Shown: one piece after another, positions 1-5,131 of the stretch
Layout: the number at the start of each line of letters is the position of its first letter
Position numbering within the stretch: the stretch's first letter is position 1
From: an uncultured Lachnospiraceae bacterium
Lineage (GTDB): Bacteria > Bacillota > Clostridia > Lachnospirales > Lachnospiraceae
DNA length: 5,239 bases
Assembly: GCA_947653315.1 (NCBI GenBank)
Contig: CANTGP010000242.1
Location: forward strand, 1-5,239
Direction: 5' to 3'
The notes under the pieces: model-generated
Told to the model about the DNA's origin: nothing
What the model saw: only the letters and a program-made list of their open reading frames with translations
The model's database searches: none
Translations under genes and position numbers: made by a program

Positions 1-2
1 CA

Positions 3-197
3 AACAGCAAATCTAATAGAGTAGAAGTTCCTGAAGCTAAGGCAGCCATGGACCGTTTTAAGACTGAGGTCGCTTCTGAATTAGGTGTTAACCTGAAAGA
101 AGGTTACAACGGTGACTTAACATCTAAGGAAGCCGGCTCTATCGGTGGCGAGATGGTTCGTCGGATGATTAAGAAGCAGGAAGAAGAAATGAAATAA
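3..197 (+). CDS. Alpha/beta-type small acid-soluble spore protein, C-terminal part (5' end outside window)
   Basis: The frame is open from the left edge and ends at TAA 195-197, giving 64 residues of a protein that normally has about 65-90. Alpha/beta SASPs coat DNA in the dormant spore core, protect it from UV and heat, and are degraded at germination to supply amino acids. Two family blocks are visible. KTEVASELGV matches the site cut by the germination protease GPR (consensus around TE-[I/F/V]-A-S-E). GSIGGEMVRRMIKKQ, near the end, is the conserved GGxM/I-(V/T)-(K/R)-R DNA-binding helix region. The intervening NGDLTSKEAGS is also typical. Start codon, ribosome site and promoter lie outside the window. 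It appears to be transcribed alone, since a hairpin follows and the next gene is on the opposite strand. The family assignment is very secure; which paralogue (sspA/B/C-like) cannot be told. Confidence 0.95.
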   Translation, partial: NSKSNRVEVPEAKAAMDRFKTEVASELGVNLKEGYNGDLTSKEAGSIGGEMVRRMIKKQEEEMK

Positions 198-226
198 GGA
201 ACAAAATAAGGAACCGGCAACGGTTA

Positions 227-260
227 CAAGGAGGATGTCCGATAATGGGCATCCTCTTTG
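227..260. terminator. Bidirectional intrinsic terminator between SASP gene and the convergent gene
   Basis: Arms 227-240 and 247-260 pair over 14 positions (two G-U wobbles) around the 6-base loop GATAAT. The core is GAGGATGTCC / GGGCATCCTC. The U-rich part for the + direction is short (TTT, mostly inside the stem). A second small hairpin, AACCG-GCAA-CGGTT at 212-225, lies just upstream. Read on the - strand, that small stem is followed by a T-rich stretch (TTATTTTGTT), so the pair could stop transcription from both sides. The position 30 bases after the SASP stop and 28 bases beyond the stop of the - strand gene fits a shared terminator. Confidence 0.7.
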
Positions 261-287
261 CGTGTACAGTCCCATGCAACCGTAAAG

Positions 288-944
288 TTATTTGAAAAGT
301 TCCAGCATCAGTTTGCGGGCATCGTGGAAGCCCATTTGGTATGCGGCGGCACCGTATTCGGAACCGGTGGCATTGGCAGCGGAAACTGCTTTGTCAACGG
401 CTTTTTTCTGTTCGGTATTTAAACCGCACCGGTCCAGTTGGTCCATTTGCGCCTGATATTCTTTCCGGGCTTTTTGGTAATCCTCATTTTGGTTAAGCGC
501 TTCTTCCAAGGAACCGAATTTGCGTTCTTCAAAAATCTGTTCCAGGATGTTATTTTCTTCCTGCGCGTCCCCGTCCTTGTTTTCCCCGGATTTAGCGAGG
601 GATGCCAGGTAATTTTTTAAGACTGTTTCAATTCCCGCCGATTTCGGGTTGTGGTAGCTTCGGTCAAGGATTTTATAAAGCTGGAACCCGATCAGTACGC
701 CCATTTGCAGATAAACATCGCTGTGGGTGACAATTAATTTGGATATGGCATCCTGCAAATCCTCGCTGTTACGGTCTACCGAAGGAAAAAGTTCTTCCAC
801 CCGGTCAAAAATTTCATGGTAGGATTTGTTGATTCTTTCCTCGAAAGAATCCGTGATTTCGGACATGGGCTCGGAACCGTATAGGAAATAGGCAGCTATG
901 CGGCTTAAATCGATTCGCTCAAGAACCTCTGTAAATTCAGTCAT
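288..944 (-). CDS. Hypothetical helical protein, 218 aa, with two QMG repeats
   Basis: I do not recognise a family with confidence. The product is hydrophilic, acidic and predicted almost wholly helical, with no signal peptide or clear membrane span, so probably cytoplasmic. The charged middle (about 120-172) is rich in E, Q, K and D and could form a coiled coil. Two similar segments stand out. Residues 78-93 and 201-216 align with a shared QMG (80-82 and 203-205) and matching leucines (89/212, 93/216), suggesting an internal duplication. The C-terminal end (AYQMGFHDARKLMLELF) resembles the tail of small DUF6809-like Clostridia proteins, but that is only a resemblance. The start at 944 is supported by AAGGAAGG (953-960), 8 bases upstream. 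No convincing sigma-A promoter was found upstream on this strand; a weak TATAC-like box lies near 965-975. It is convergent with the SASP gene and divergent from the muramidase gene. Confidence 0.8.
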   Translation of the reverse strand: MTEFTEVLERIDLSRIAAYFLYGSEPMSEITDSFEERINKSYHEIFDRVEELFPSVDRNSEDLQDAISKLIVTHSDVYLQMGVLIGFQLYKILDRSYHNPKSAGIETVLKNYLASLAKSGENKDGDAQEENNILEQIFEERKFGSLEEALNQNEDYQKARKEYQAQMDQLDRCGLNTEQKKAVDKAVSAANATGSEYGAAAYQMGFHDARKLMLELFK

Positions 945-1049
945 TTGTATTACCTTCCTTTCTTTTGTATAATTTATGCGAGTTCTTTTGATATATTTTG
1001 TTGTTCCTTTTCCTGTATTTTGCGGATGGGTGTTTGGAAAAAATCCGCT

Positions 1050-1067
1050 ATTGCACTAGCGTGCAAT
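1050..1067. promoter_or_regulatory. 18-bp dyad next to the muramidase promoter (candidate operator)
   Basis: ATTGCAC-TAGC-GTGCAAT is a perfect inverted repeat with 7-bp arms and a 4-bp centre. Its right end is one base from the -35 box at 1069. If transcription starts near 1103, the dyad centre lies around -44, a position typical of activators that contact RNA polymerase, though a repressor could also act here. It is too far from any U-tract to be a terminator. It could equally serve the divergent - strand gene starting at 944. The binding protein is unknown. Confidence 0.5.
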
Positions 1068-1068
1068 T

Positions 1069-1096
1069 TTGACAATATAATACACATATTTATGAT
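1069..1096 (+). promoter_or_regulatory. Sigma-A-type promoter for the GH25 gene
   Basis: A perfect -35 box TTGACA (1069-1074) and a -10 box TATGAT (1091-1096, 5 of 6 consensus bases) are separated by 16 bp of AT-rich DNA. The expected start is near 1103, leaving an untranslated leader of about 143 bases before the ATG at 1246. The leader is AT-rich. It contains one weak stem (about 1181-1203, including two G-U pairs) and no riboswitch that I recognise. This is the best promoter in the window by consensus. Confidence 0.8.
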
Positions 1097-1245
1097 GCCT
1101 AGGAAAATTATAACACAAGATGAAGGGGTTTGGTAGAGGGAATTTGAAAAAAATATAAATATGAAGTTTTTGTGAAGGCATTGCGAACTTTTGGAATTCG
1201 TGATAGTTTATAAAGAAAAGAAAAAAGCAGGAACAGGAGAATGGT

Positions 1246-2652
1246 ATGAAATTGCCGGAAGAAAACGAGTACAGTAATTCTGGGCTGTTTATGAAATATA
1301 TGGCGGTAGGTGTTACCCTTTGCCTGCTGTTGATCGTGGGGACGGTTGTTTGGACAAACAAAGCGGAGGAAGCGAAGAAACGGAAAGCAGCGCAGGAAAG
1401 CCAGGTTTTGGTGCTGGAGCACGGGGAAGATGCGTCAGGCGCCGGACAGACCGGAAACAGCCAAAACGGGAGTGCGGGAACCGATAACGCTGCGGGCGGA
1501 ACTGCCGGGAACGGGCAGGGAGGGACTGCGCAAACGGGAGGCATGGATGGAGGAGGGAAAGGTGCCAATACGGCAGGAGCCAATCCGGGGGCGGGTGTAT
1601 CCTCGGAAACGTATGTCGGCGGTCCCGTGATGAATTTTAACGGAACGAAATCGTTGGAGGAAGTGGAACGCCTTTATGCGGAGAATAAACTGGTGGCATC
1701 GGATTTGGATTTTTGGGATATGTATCCGAAGAATGCGCCTGTCAATATGAACGGCGCGGCCGCAGGGACGGCAGGAAATACGCAGTCCGTCCAGGGTGGG
1801 GAAGAAAACGGCGATCCGTCCAAGGCGCGGTATGACGAGGAGGCGGAGCGGGAAGCACAGAAAGAGGAGGAAGAAAAAGAGCAGGACCCCTCCAGGGACG
1901 GTAAGCATACGAAAGTAACGCTTGCCAACGGCGAGGAGGAATGGGTGCTGATAAATCCGTATTTGGAGCAGAATACTTACGACTATACCAAATTAAAGAT
2001 GAAAAATGATTTGGCGTCTTATGCGGACGGCAAAACTTTTTCCTATGTGGGGGCGGACCTGTCCAAATACAACGGGGAGGTGGACTTCGTGACGTTAAAG
2101 CAGTCGGGGATTTCCTTCGTGATGCTCCGTTTGGGGATGCGCGGGTACGGAAGCGGCGAGATTATGCTTGACGAGAAGTTTACGGATTACATGACGAAAG
2201 CGTCCGAAGCAGGACTGGATATCGGCGTATATTTTTATTCCCAGGCATTGACGGAGGAGGAAGCCGCACAGGAAGCGGATTTTGTCATACAGAACCTTGC
2301 CAATTACCAAATTACTTATCCGGTGGCATTTGACATGGAATATGTCCCTAATGACACGGCGCGGGTGGAGGCGTTAAACCGGGAGGAGAAAACGAAGGTG
2401 GCAAAGGTTTTCCTTGATACGGTAAAAAATGCGGGTTACAAGCCCATGGTGTACGGAACGAAGGAATGGCTGTTAAAACAGGTGGATTTAACGAAGCTGA
2501 CGGATTATGACATTTGGCTTTCCCAGCAGGAGGAAGTGCCGGATTACCCGTACAAGTTCCAAATGTGGCAATACACGGGGGAAGGAAGCCTGGTGGGTGC
2601 GGACGGGGATTTGAACCTGAATATCAGCTTTGTGGATTATTCGGAAAAATAG
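1246..2652 (+). CDS. Membrane-anchored GH25 family muramidase (lysozyme-like)
   Basis: GH25 enzymes hydrolyse the beta-1,4 bond between MurNAc and GlcNAc in peptidoglycan. Order in the 468-residue protein: short N-terminal tail; one hydrophobic span (about 17-36) without a clear signal-peptidase site, so probably a signal anchor; Gly/Ala/Asn/Gln-rich linker (about 60-120); a Glu/Lys/Asp-rich stretch (about 190-220); and the GH25 domain (about 266-465). Family motifs: GADLSKYNG with active-site D271, LRLGMRGYGSG (295-304), GVYFYSQA (327-334), AFDMEY with the D363/E365 pair, IWLSQQ (423-428), and MWQYTGEG (440-447). The usual C-terminal V-D-L-N appears to read L-N-L-N (456-459), an Asn where Asp is normal. 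AGGAGA (1235-1240) sits 5 bases before the ATG. Residues just after the membrane span are more positive than those before it, contrary to the positive-inside trend. The domain is expected to act on the outer face of the membrane; a role in growth, division or sporulation cannot be decided. Confidence 0.9.
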   Translation: MKLPEENEYSNSGLFMKYMAVGVTLCLLLIVGTVVWTNKAEEAKKRKAAQESQVLVLEHGEDASGAGQTGNSQNGSAGTDNAAGGTAGNGQGGTAQTGGMDGGGKGANTAGANPGAGVSSETYVGGPVMNFNGTKSLEEVERLYAENKLVASDLDFWDMYPKNAPVNMNGAAAGTAGNTQSVQGGEENGDPSKARYDEEAEREAQKEEEEKEQDPSRDGKHTKVTLANGEEEWVLINPYLEQNTYDYTKLKMKNDLASYADGKTFSYVGADLSKYNGEVDFVTLKQSGISFVMLRLGMRGYGSGEIMLDEKFTDYMTKASEAGLDIGVYFYSQALTEEEAAQEADFVIQNLANYQITYPVAFDMEYVPNDTARVEALNREEKTKVAKVFLDTVKNAGYKPMVYGTKEWLLKQVDLTKLTDYDIWLSQQEEVPDYPYKFQMWQYTGEGSLVGADGDLNLNISFVDYSEK

Positions 2653-3445
2653 TATAAATCTTAGGCGACAGCTTAAGGCGTGAATAAATATCGGCATATG
2701 CCGCAGGCGAAAGCCCTTCGATGTAATTGAGGGGAAAGTTGCGGTTTATGCCGTTTTTTTTCAGCACGTCCGCCGCTTTGTTGTAGGCGATGGCGGCTTC
2801 TTCCTCGGTATCGTAGGTTCCCACCACATAATTGCTGCGGACATGAATCCTGACTTTGTAGCAAAATCCCTGGCTGCCCCCGGTAGAACGGGGAATGCGG
2901 GTAATTCCATGGAAGCGGTTTAGGATTTCTATATTTTCATAACGGAAATCCGTGGAATCCCCGTTGATGAAACGGTAATCCTTTCCCGGTACCGCATAAT
3001 TTTTCACGCCGTACCGGTTCAGGATGCTGAACTGCATCCCGTAATCGTTTACGAAAAGATGTCCTCCCCGGCGCATGATTTTCTTCGTGGAATAATAGAA
3101 CAGGTCGTCAATATCAAATTTCAGCGCTTGGGCAGGCTCCATGTAATACAGGAAAAATTTCTTTTTCAGGTAAATCGGGGTCGGAAAATAAATCCCGTTA
3201 TCACGGAAATTTACCAAACTGACCCATTTCCCGAAAGCAAGCGGCGAACAGGTCGGATAATCCCCGATGGATAAATCCGCATGTTCCGCTGCCATCCGCG
3301 CGTCTTCATAAGCGCGGTGCGCCGTCTGCGCGTCCCCGAAACTTCCCAGGCTGATATGCTTTTTCCGGAACGTGATGGAAGCGCGGTAATAAACGGAATG
3401 GTCTTTTTTCTTTGTAACAGAAACCCCTGTCAGCCGATGATCCAT
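2624..3445 (-). CDS. Protein with two AP2-like DNA-binding domains flanking a degenerate HNH-like region
   Basis: Numbering is from the start chosen here (273 aa). AP2-like domain 1 spans about 4-52 (LTGVSV, YYRASITF 19-26, ISLGSF 31-36, then a helix with AxxAYEDA). AP2-like domain 2 spans about 179-245 (HGITRI, YKVRIHV 196-202, GTYDTEEEAAIAYNKA, ending NFPLNYI 236-242, like the NF end of classical AP2 domains). Between them, about 128-178, is a stretch with the pattern of an HNH nuclease: INGDSTDFRYENIEIL matches the usual DHxdGDxxdNRxeNLxxv, but F159 replaces the catalytic His while R168 and N171 remain. AP2 domains bind DNA, and in phages and bacteria they often accompany HNH homing endonucleases. 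I infer a non-nucleolytic DNA-binding protein, perhaps a regulator. The start at 3445 is preferred over 3553: AAAGGAA (3452-3458) is 6-7 bases upstream, whereas 3553 has no ribosome site and lies upstream of the predicted transcription start. An ATG at 3451 is an alternative. The last 9 codons overlap the GH25 gene. Confidence 0.75.
   Translation of the reverse strand: MDHRLTGVSVTKKKDHSVYYRASITFRKKHISLGSFGDAQTAHRAYEDARMAAEHADLSIGDYPTCSPLAFGKWVSLVNFRDNGIYFPTPIYLKKKFFLYYMEPAQALKFDIDDLFYYSTKKIMRRGGHLFVNDYGMQFSILNRYGVKNYAVPGKDYRFINGDSTDFRYENIEILNRFHGITRIPRSTGGSQGFCYKVRIHVRSNYVVGTYDTEEEAAIAYNKAADVLKKNGINRNFPLNYIEGLSPAAYADIYSRLKLSPKIYTIFPNNPQS
2692..2761 (+). terminator. Intrinsic terminator of the GH25 gene, antisense inside the AP2-domain gene
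   Basis: Arms 2692-2706 and 2739-2753 pair at 14 of 15 positions: 12 Watson-Crick pairs, G-U at 2700/2745 and 2706/2739, and one T-T mismatch at 2699/2746. The outer arm is CGGCATA / TATGCCG. Eight consecutive T (2754-2761) follow directly. The 32-base apical region can fold further, as GGC-GAAA-GCC at 2706-2715 or CCCTT/GAGGG at 2714-2733. The stem begins 40 bases after the GH25 stop, where a terminator is expected, yet all of it lies in the coding sequence of the convergent gene. Function is inferred from structure. Confidence 0.65.
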
Positions 3446-3538
3446 AGCCATTTCCTTTCTGCCGGTTCTTTTTGCAGCCCTTTGCATCCGTGTCAAAACG
3501 GCACGGAAAAACGCGGGCTGTGTCGTAATTTTACCATG

Positions 3539-3567
3539 ATTATACCATTTCATCTAAAAGAATACAA
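3539..3567 (-). promoter_or_regulatory. Extended -10 sigma-A promoter for the AP2-domain gene
   Basis: On the - strand, TTGTAT (3562-3567) is followed after exactly 17 bp by TATAAT (3539-3544), preceded by TG to give an extended -10 (TGGTATAAT). Transcription would start near 3532, about 87 bases before the ATG at 3445. This falls after the in-frame ATG at 3553, so the longer reading frame would not be translated from this promoter. The -35 box lies between the arms of the TCTAAAA/TTTTAGA inverted repeat. Confidence 0.75.
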
Positions 3568-3585
3568 TTTTAGAAATATTTTAGA
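3553..3585. repeat. Three copies of TTTTAGA in a divergent promoter region (candidate operator)
   Basis: TCTAAAA (3553-3559) and TTTTAGA (3568-3574) form a perfect 7-bp inverted repeat around 8 bp that contain the -35 box of the AP2 gene. A third copy, TTTTAGA (3579-3585), follows 4 bp later and directly abuts a TATAAT on the + strand. The centres of copies two and three are 11 bp apart, one helical turn. I saw no other copy of the heptamer in the window. The arrangement suits a DNA-binding protein controlling one or both divergent genes; the AP2 protein is the obvious local candidate, by inference only. Confidence 0.55.
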
Positions 3586-3591
3586 TATAAT
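3586..3591 (+). promoter_or_regulatory. Possible -10 box for the SleB-like gene, without a good -35
   Basis: TATAAT on the + strand matches the sigma-A -10 perfectly, but the bases 16-18 bp upstream (around 3562-3569) do not resemble TTGACA. Two TTTTAGA copies occupy the spacer, so the promoter may depend on an activator or not be used. A second, weaker box, TATAAA with a preceding TG, lies at 3606-3611. If 3586-3591 is used, the leader before the ATG at 3713 is about 115 bases. A sporulation sigma factor promoter is possible, but I could not find a clear match. Confidence 0.35.
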
Positions 3592-3712
3592 TTTGGGACT
3601 TCCTGTATAAAATATTAAAGAAGTATTACATTTGTGTGACATCAAGGCGGGAAATTGGTATCGGAATATTATAACCCGACAGCCAAAATCGAAACAGGAA
3701 AAGGATGGTAAC

Positions 3713-4339
3713 ATGTACACGTATAAAAAGAACATAATGATACTGCTTCTTTGCAACATGATTCTGCTGGTATCGTGGTTAAACGTAAAGGAACTTCAGG
3801 TAAACCGCGTGGCTTCCACGCAGGCATTCCAAATGCGGTTTTTGGAAGACTGTGCCGAGTTGGACGAGTCCAGCTTTATCGGGATGGTCGCCGAGGCGTC
3901 TTCGGGGCAAAGGGTCGTGGACTACAATGTGCTGGAGCGGGAAGTAAAATATGACTTGTCGGAAGAAGACTACCAGGTGCTTTTGCAGATTGTGGAAGCC
4001 GAGGCGGGATGCGAGGACATCAAAGGTAAGATGCTTGTGGCGGGAGTCGTCATGAACCGCGTGGAGAGCAGTCAGTTCCCCGACACCGTTAAGGAAGTCG
4101 TCTACCAAAGTGAACACGGTGTGACACAGTTTTCACCGGTGGCAAACGGAAGGCTGGGACGGGTGGAAATCAGCGACGAAACGAGGGAAGCCGTAAAAAG
4201 GGTGCTTTACGGTGAGGATATTACGGAAGGGGCATTGTATTTTGCCTCGCGCAAATATGCGGACCCGGAGCTGATGAAATGGTTTGATAACAGCCTTACC
4301 TTGCTGTTTTCTTACGGCGGGCATGAATTTTTCCTGTAA
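3713..4339 (+). CDS. Membrane-anchored SleB/CwlJ-like cell wall hydrolase (Hydrolase_2 domain)
   Basis: The 208-residue product has a short basic N-terminus and one hydrophobic span (about 8-23), probably a signal anchor placing the rest outside the membrane. After a linker with no known domain (about 25-80) comes a SleB-type domain (about 84-208). Visible motifs: LLQIVEAEAG (90-99), matching the family's (V)xAEARGE, so E97 is the likely catalytic acid; MLVAGVVMNRVES (107-119), matching AVAxVVLNRV; FP at 122-123; TQFSPV (138-143); and the closing ALYFAS and GGHEFF. SleB proteins are lytic enzymes that open spore cortex peptidoglycan at germination. This one lacks the N-terminal peptidoglycan-binding domain of Bacillus SleB, so a vegetative or sporulation role is equally possible. 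The ATG at 3713 is chosen over an upstream in-frame TTG (3632): it has an AAGG/GGATGG ribosome site (3701-3708) and starts directly before the membrane anchor. The nearest + strand gene is GH25, so it is probably monocistronic. Confidence 0.85.
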   Translation: MYTYKKNIMILLLCNMILLVSWLNVKELQVNRVASTQAFQMRFLEDCAELDESSFIGMVAEASSGQRVVDYNVLEREVKYDLSEEDYQVLLQIVEAEAGCEDIKGKMLVAGVVMNRVESSQFPDTVKEVVYQSEHGVTQFSPVANGRLGRVEISDETREAVKRVLYGEDITEGALYFASRKYADPELMKWFDNSLTLLFSYGGHEFFL

Positions 4340-4340
4340 T

Positions 4341-4380
4341 TAAGGGGACGCAAGGGCGGAACCGGAGTCGGCGCCCCTTA
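4341..4380. terminator. Stem-loop between convergent genes, possible bidirectional terminator
   Basis: TAAGGGG (4341-4347) pairs with CCCCTTA (4374-4380). The stem continues with CGC/GCG (4349-4351 with 4371-4373) across a one-base bulge. It starts directly after the SleB-like stop codon and contains the stop codon of the - strand membrane protein gene. No proper U-tract follows on either strand, so it may act as a roadblock or an RNA-stabilising 3' structure rather than a strong intrinsic terminator. Confidence 0.45.
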
Positions 4381-5028
4381 CAAAACAAACAGGATCCATA
4401 AAACCGGATAGGCTTTCCGGATATCCCGGTTGACTAATAAGTACACGCTTCCAAATGCCAAACCGGAAAGAACCGTTATGATTCCGGTTGAAAAATCTTT
4501 GGTGAAAAAGTGTGCGGTTCCCCATGTGGCGGCGGCAATAATTCCGCCGTAAGGAATGTTGCGTCTGCGGAACCATGTTTCAAAAGCATTTTGCGAGAAT
4601 ACCAGGATCAGCAGGACTAAAATGGTTTCAAAAAAATAATAGATATACTGGAAAACAAATTTCAGGGGACCGTTTGCGTAAAATTCTTTTAGTACCTTAC
4701 TGCCGTTCCAGTCAAAATAAGAGAGGATTAAACTCCCGGCCACAATCACGGCCAAAAGCAGCCATTGCCAAACAGCCACTTTACTTCCCTTTTGGAAAAT
4801 ATCAAAACGGTATGTTTTCTTTGCGAATTGAACGATGTACCAACTTACCGCGCCCCATAAGATACAGGTGGCCACCCAATGCATGATATTCTGCCAATCG
4901 CTCCATCCGTTTAGCGGGGCCCCGTATATTGCGGGTTCGATTATAAACGCCAGTAGGATTTCCAATCCCAGACCTGCGAAGGCTGCCATGGCTAAGAGCA
5001 TGTAACGGATGCCGGATACTTTCTTCAT
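4378..5028 (-). CDS. Multi-spanning membrane protein, degenerate CPBP (CAAX-protease-like) family candidate
   Basis: The 216-residue product is strongly hydrophobic with about six membrane segments (near 8-32, 48-68, 84-104, 124-146, 160-176 and 181-199) and a last hydrophobic stretch (206-216) running to the stop. The C-terminal half recalls CPBP intramembrane proteases, which carry EExxxR in one helix and FxxxH in the next. Here the first site reads F149-E150-xxx-R154, so the first Glu is missing, while WGTAHFF gives an aromatic-xxx-H173 match. The usual final conserved helix with N/H is not evident; the protein ends abruptly at WILFVL. It may be an inactive relative, or a different membrane family with chance similarity, so I give no symbol. 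The start at 5028 follows GGAGGG (5038-5043) by 9 bases. It is a single gene, convergent with the SleB-like gene; nothing in the sequence ties it to the hydrolases. Confidence 0.7.
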   Translation of the reverse strand: MKKVSGIRYMLLAMAAFAGLGLEILLAFIIEPAIYGAPLNGWSDWQNIMHWVATCILWGAVSWYIVQFAKKTYRFDIFQKGSKVAVWQWLLLAVIVAGSLILSYFDWNGSKVLKEFYANGPLKFVFQYIYYFFETILVLLILVFSQNAFETWFRRRNIPYGGIIAAATWGTAHFFTKDFSTGIITVLSGLAFGSVYLLVNRDIRKAYPVLWILFVL

Positions 5029-5084
5029 AGGATGATTCCCTCCAATTCCGATTTGCTGAAAAGTTTCATATTCTGATTTTGTTT

Positions 5085-5113
5085 ATCTTATCACAGTTAT
5101 GTTTATAATTCCA
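5085..5113 (-). promoter_or_regulatory. Weak extended -10 promoter for the membrane protein gene
   Basis: On the - strand, TGATAAGAT gives a TG-extended -10 (TAAGAT, 5085-5090), with TGGAAT (5108-5113) 17 bp upstream as a poor -35. Transcription would start near 5078, about 50 bases before the ATG at 5028. The AT-rich surroundings and position fit, but the boxes match consensus only partly. Confidence 0.35.
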
Positions 5114-5131
5114 TTTATTTTTGTATTAATT

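Noticed and set aside
1022..1048. GCGGAT/ATCCGC inverted repeat as a terminator
   Set aside because: The arms are only 6 bp with a 15-bp loop, there is no T-tract after it in either direction, and it lies between divergent genes where no terminator is needed.
1056..1583. Long - strand frame opposite the start of the GH25 gene
   Set aside because: Its Pro/Ala/Ser-rich product is the antisense reading of the Gly/Ala linker codons. It runs across the promoter region and has no recognisable domain.
2692..2703. Perfect 12-bp palindrome CGGCATATGCCG as an operator
   Set aside because: It lies inside a coding sequence and its left half is better explained as the outer arm of the long terminator stem pairing with 2747-2753.
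3446..3553. N-terminal extension of the AP2-domain protein from the ATG at 3553
   Set aside because: It has no ribosome site, and the predicted transcript of the AP2 gene starts near 3532, after this ATG. The extension is a basic sequence with no family match.
3632..3712. N-terminal extension of the SleB-like protein from a TTG at 3632
   Set aside because: It has no ribosome site, and it would place 27 polar residues before a typical signal anchor that already begins at a well-supported ATG.
3..5028. Strict strand alternation of six genes as a defence or mobile island
   Set aside because: There are no transposase, integrase, nuclease-effector, tRNA or direct-repeat boundaries. Spore and cell-wall genes suggest ordinary chromosome, and alternation in six genes can arise by chance.
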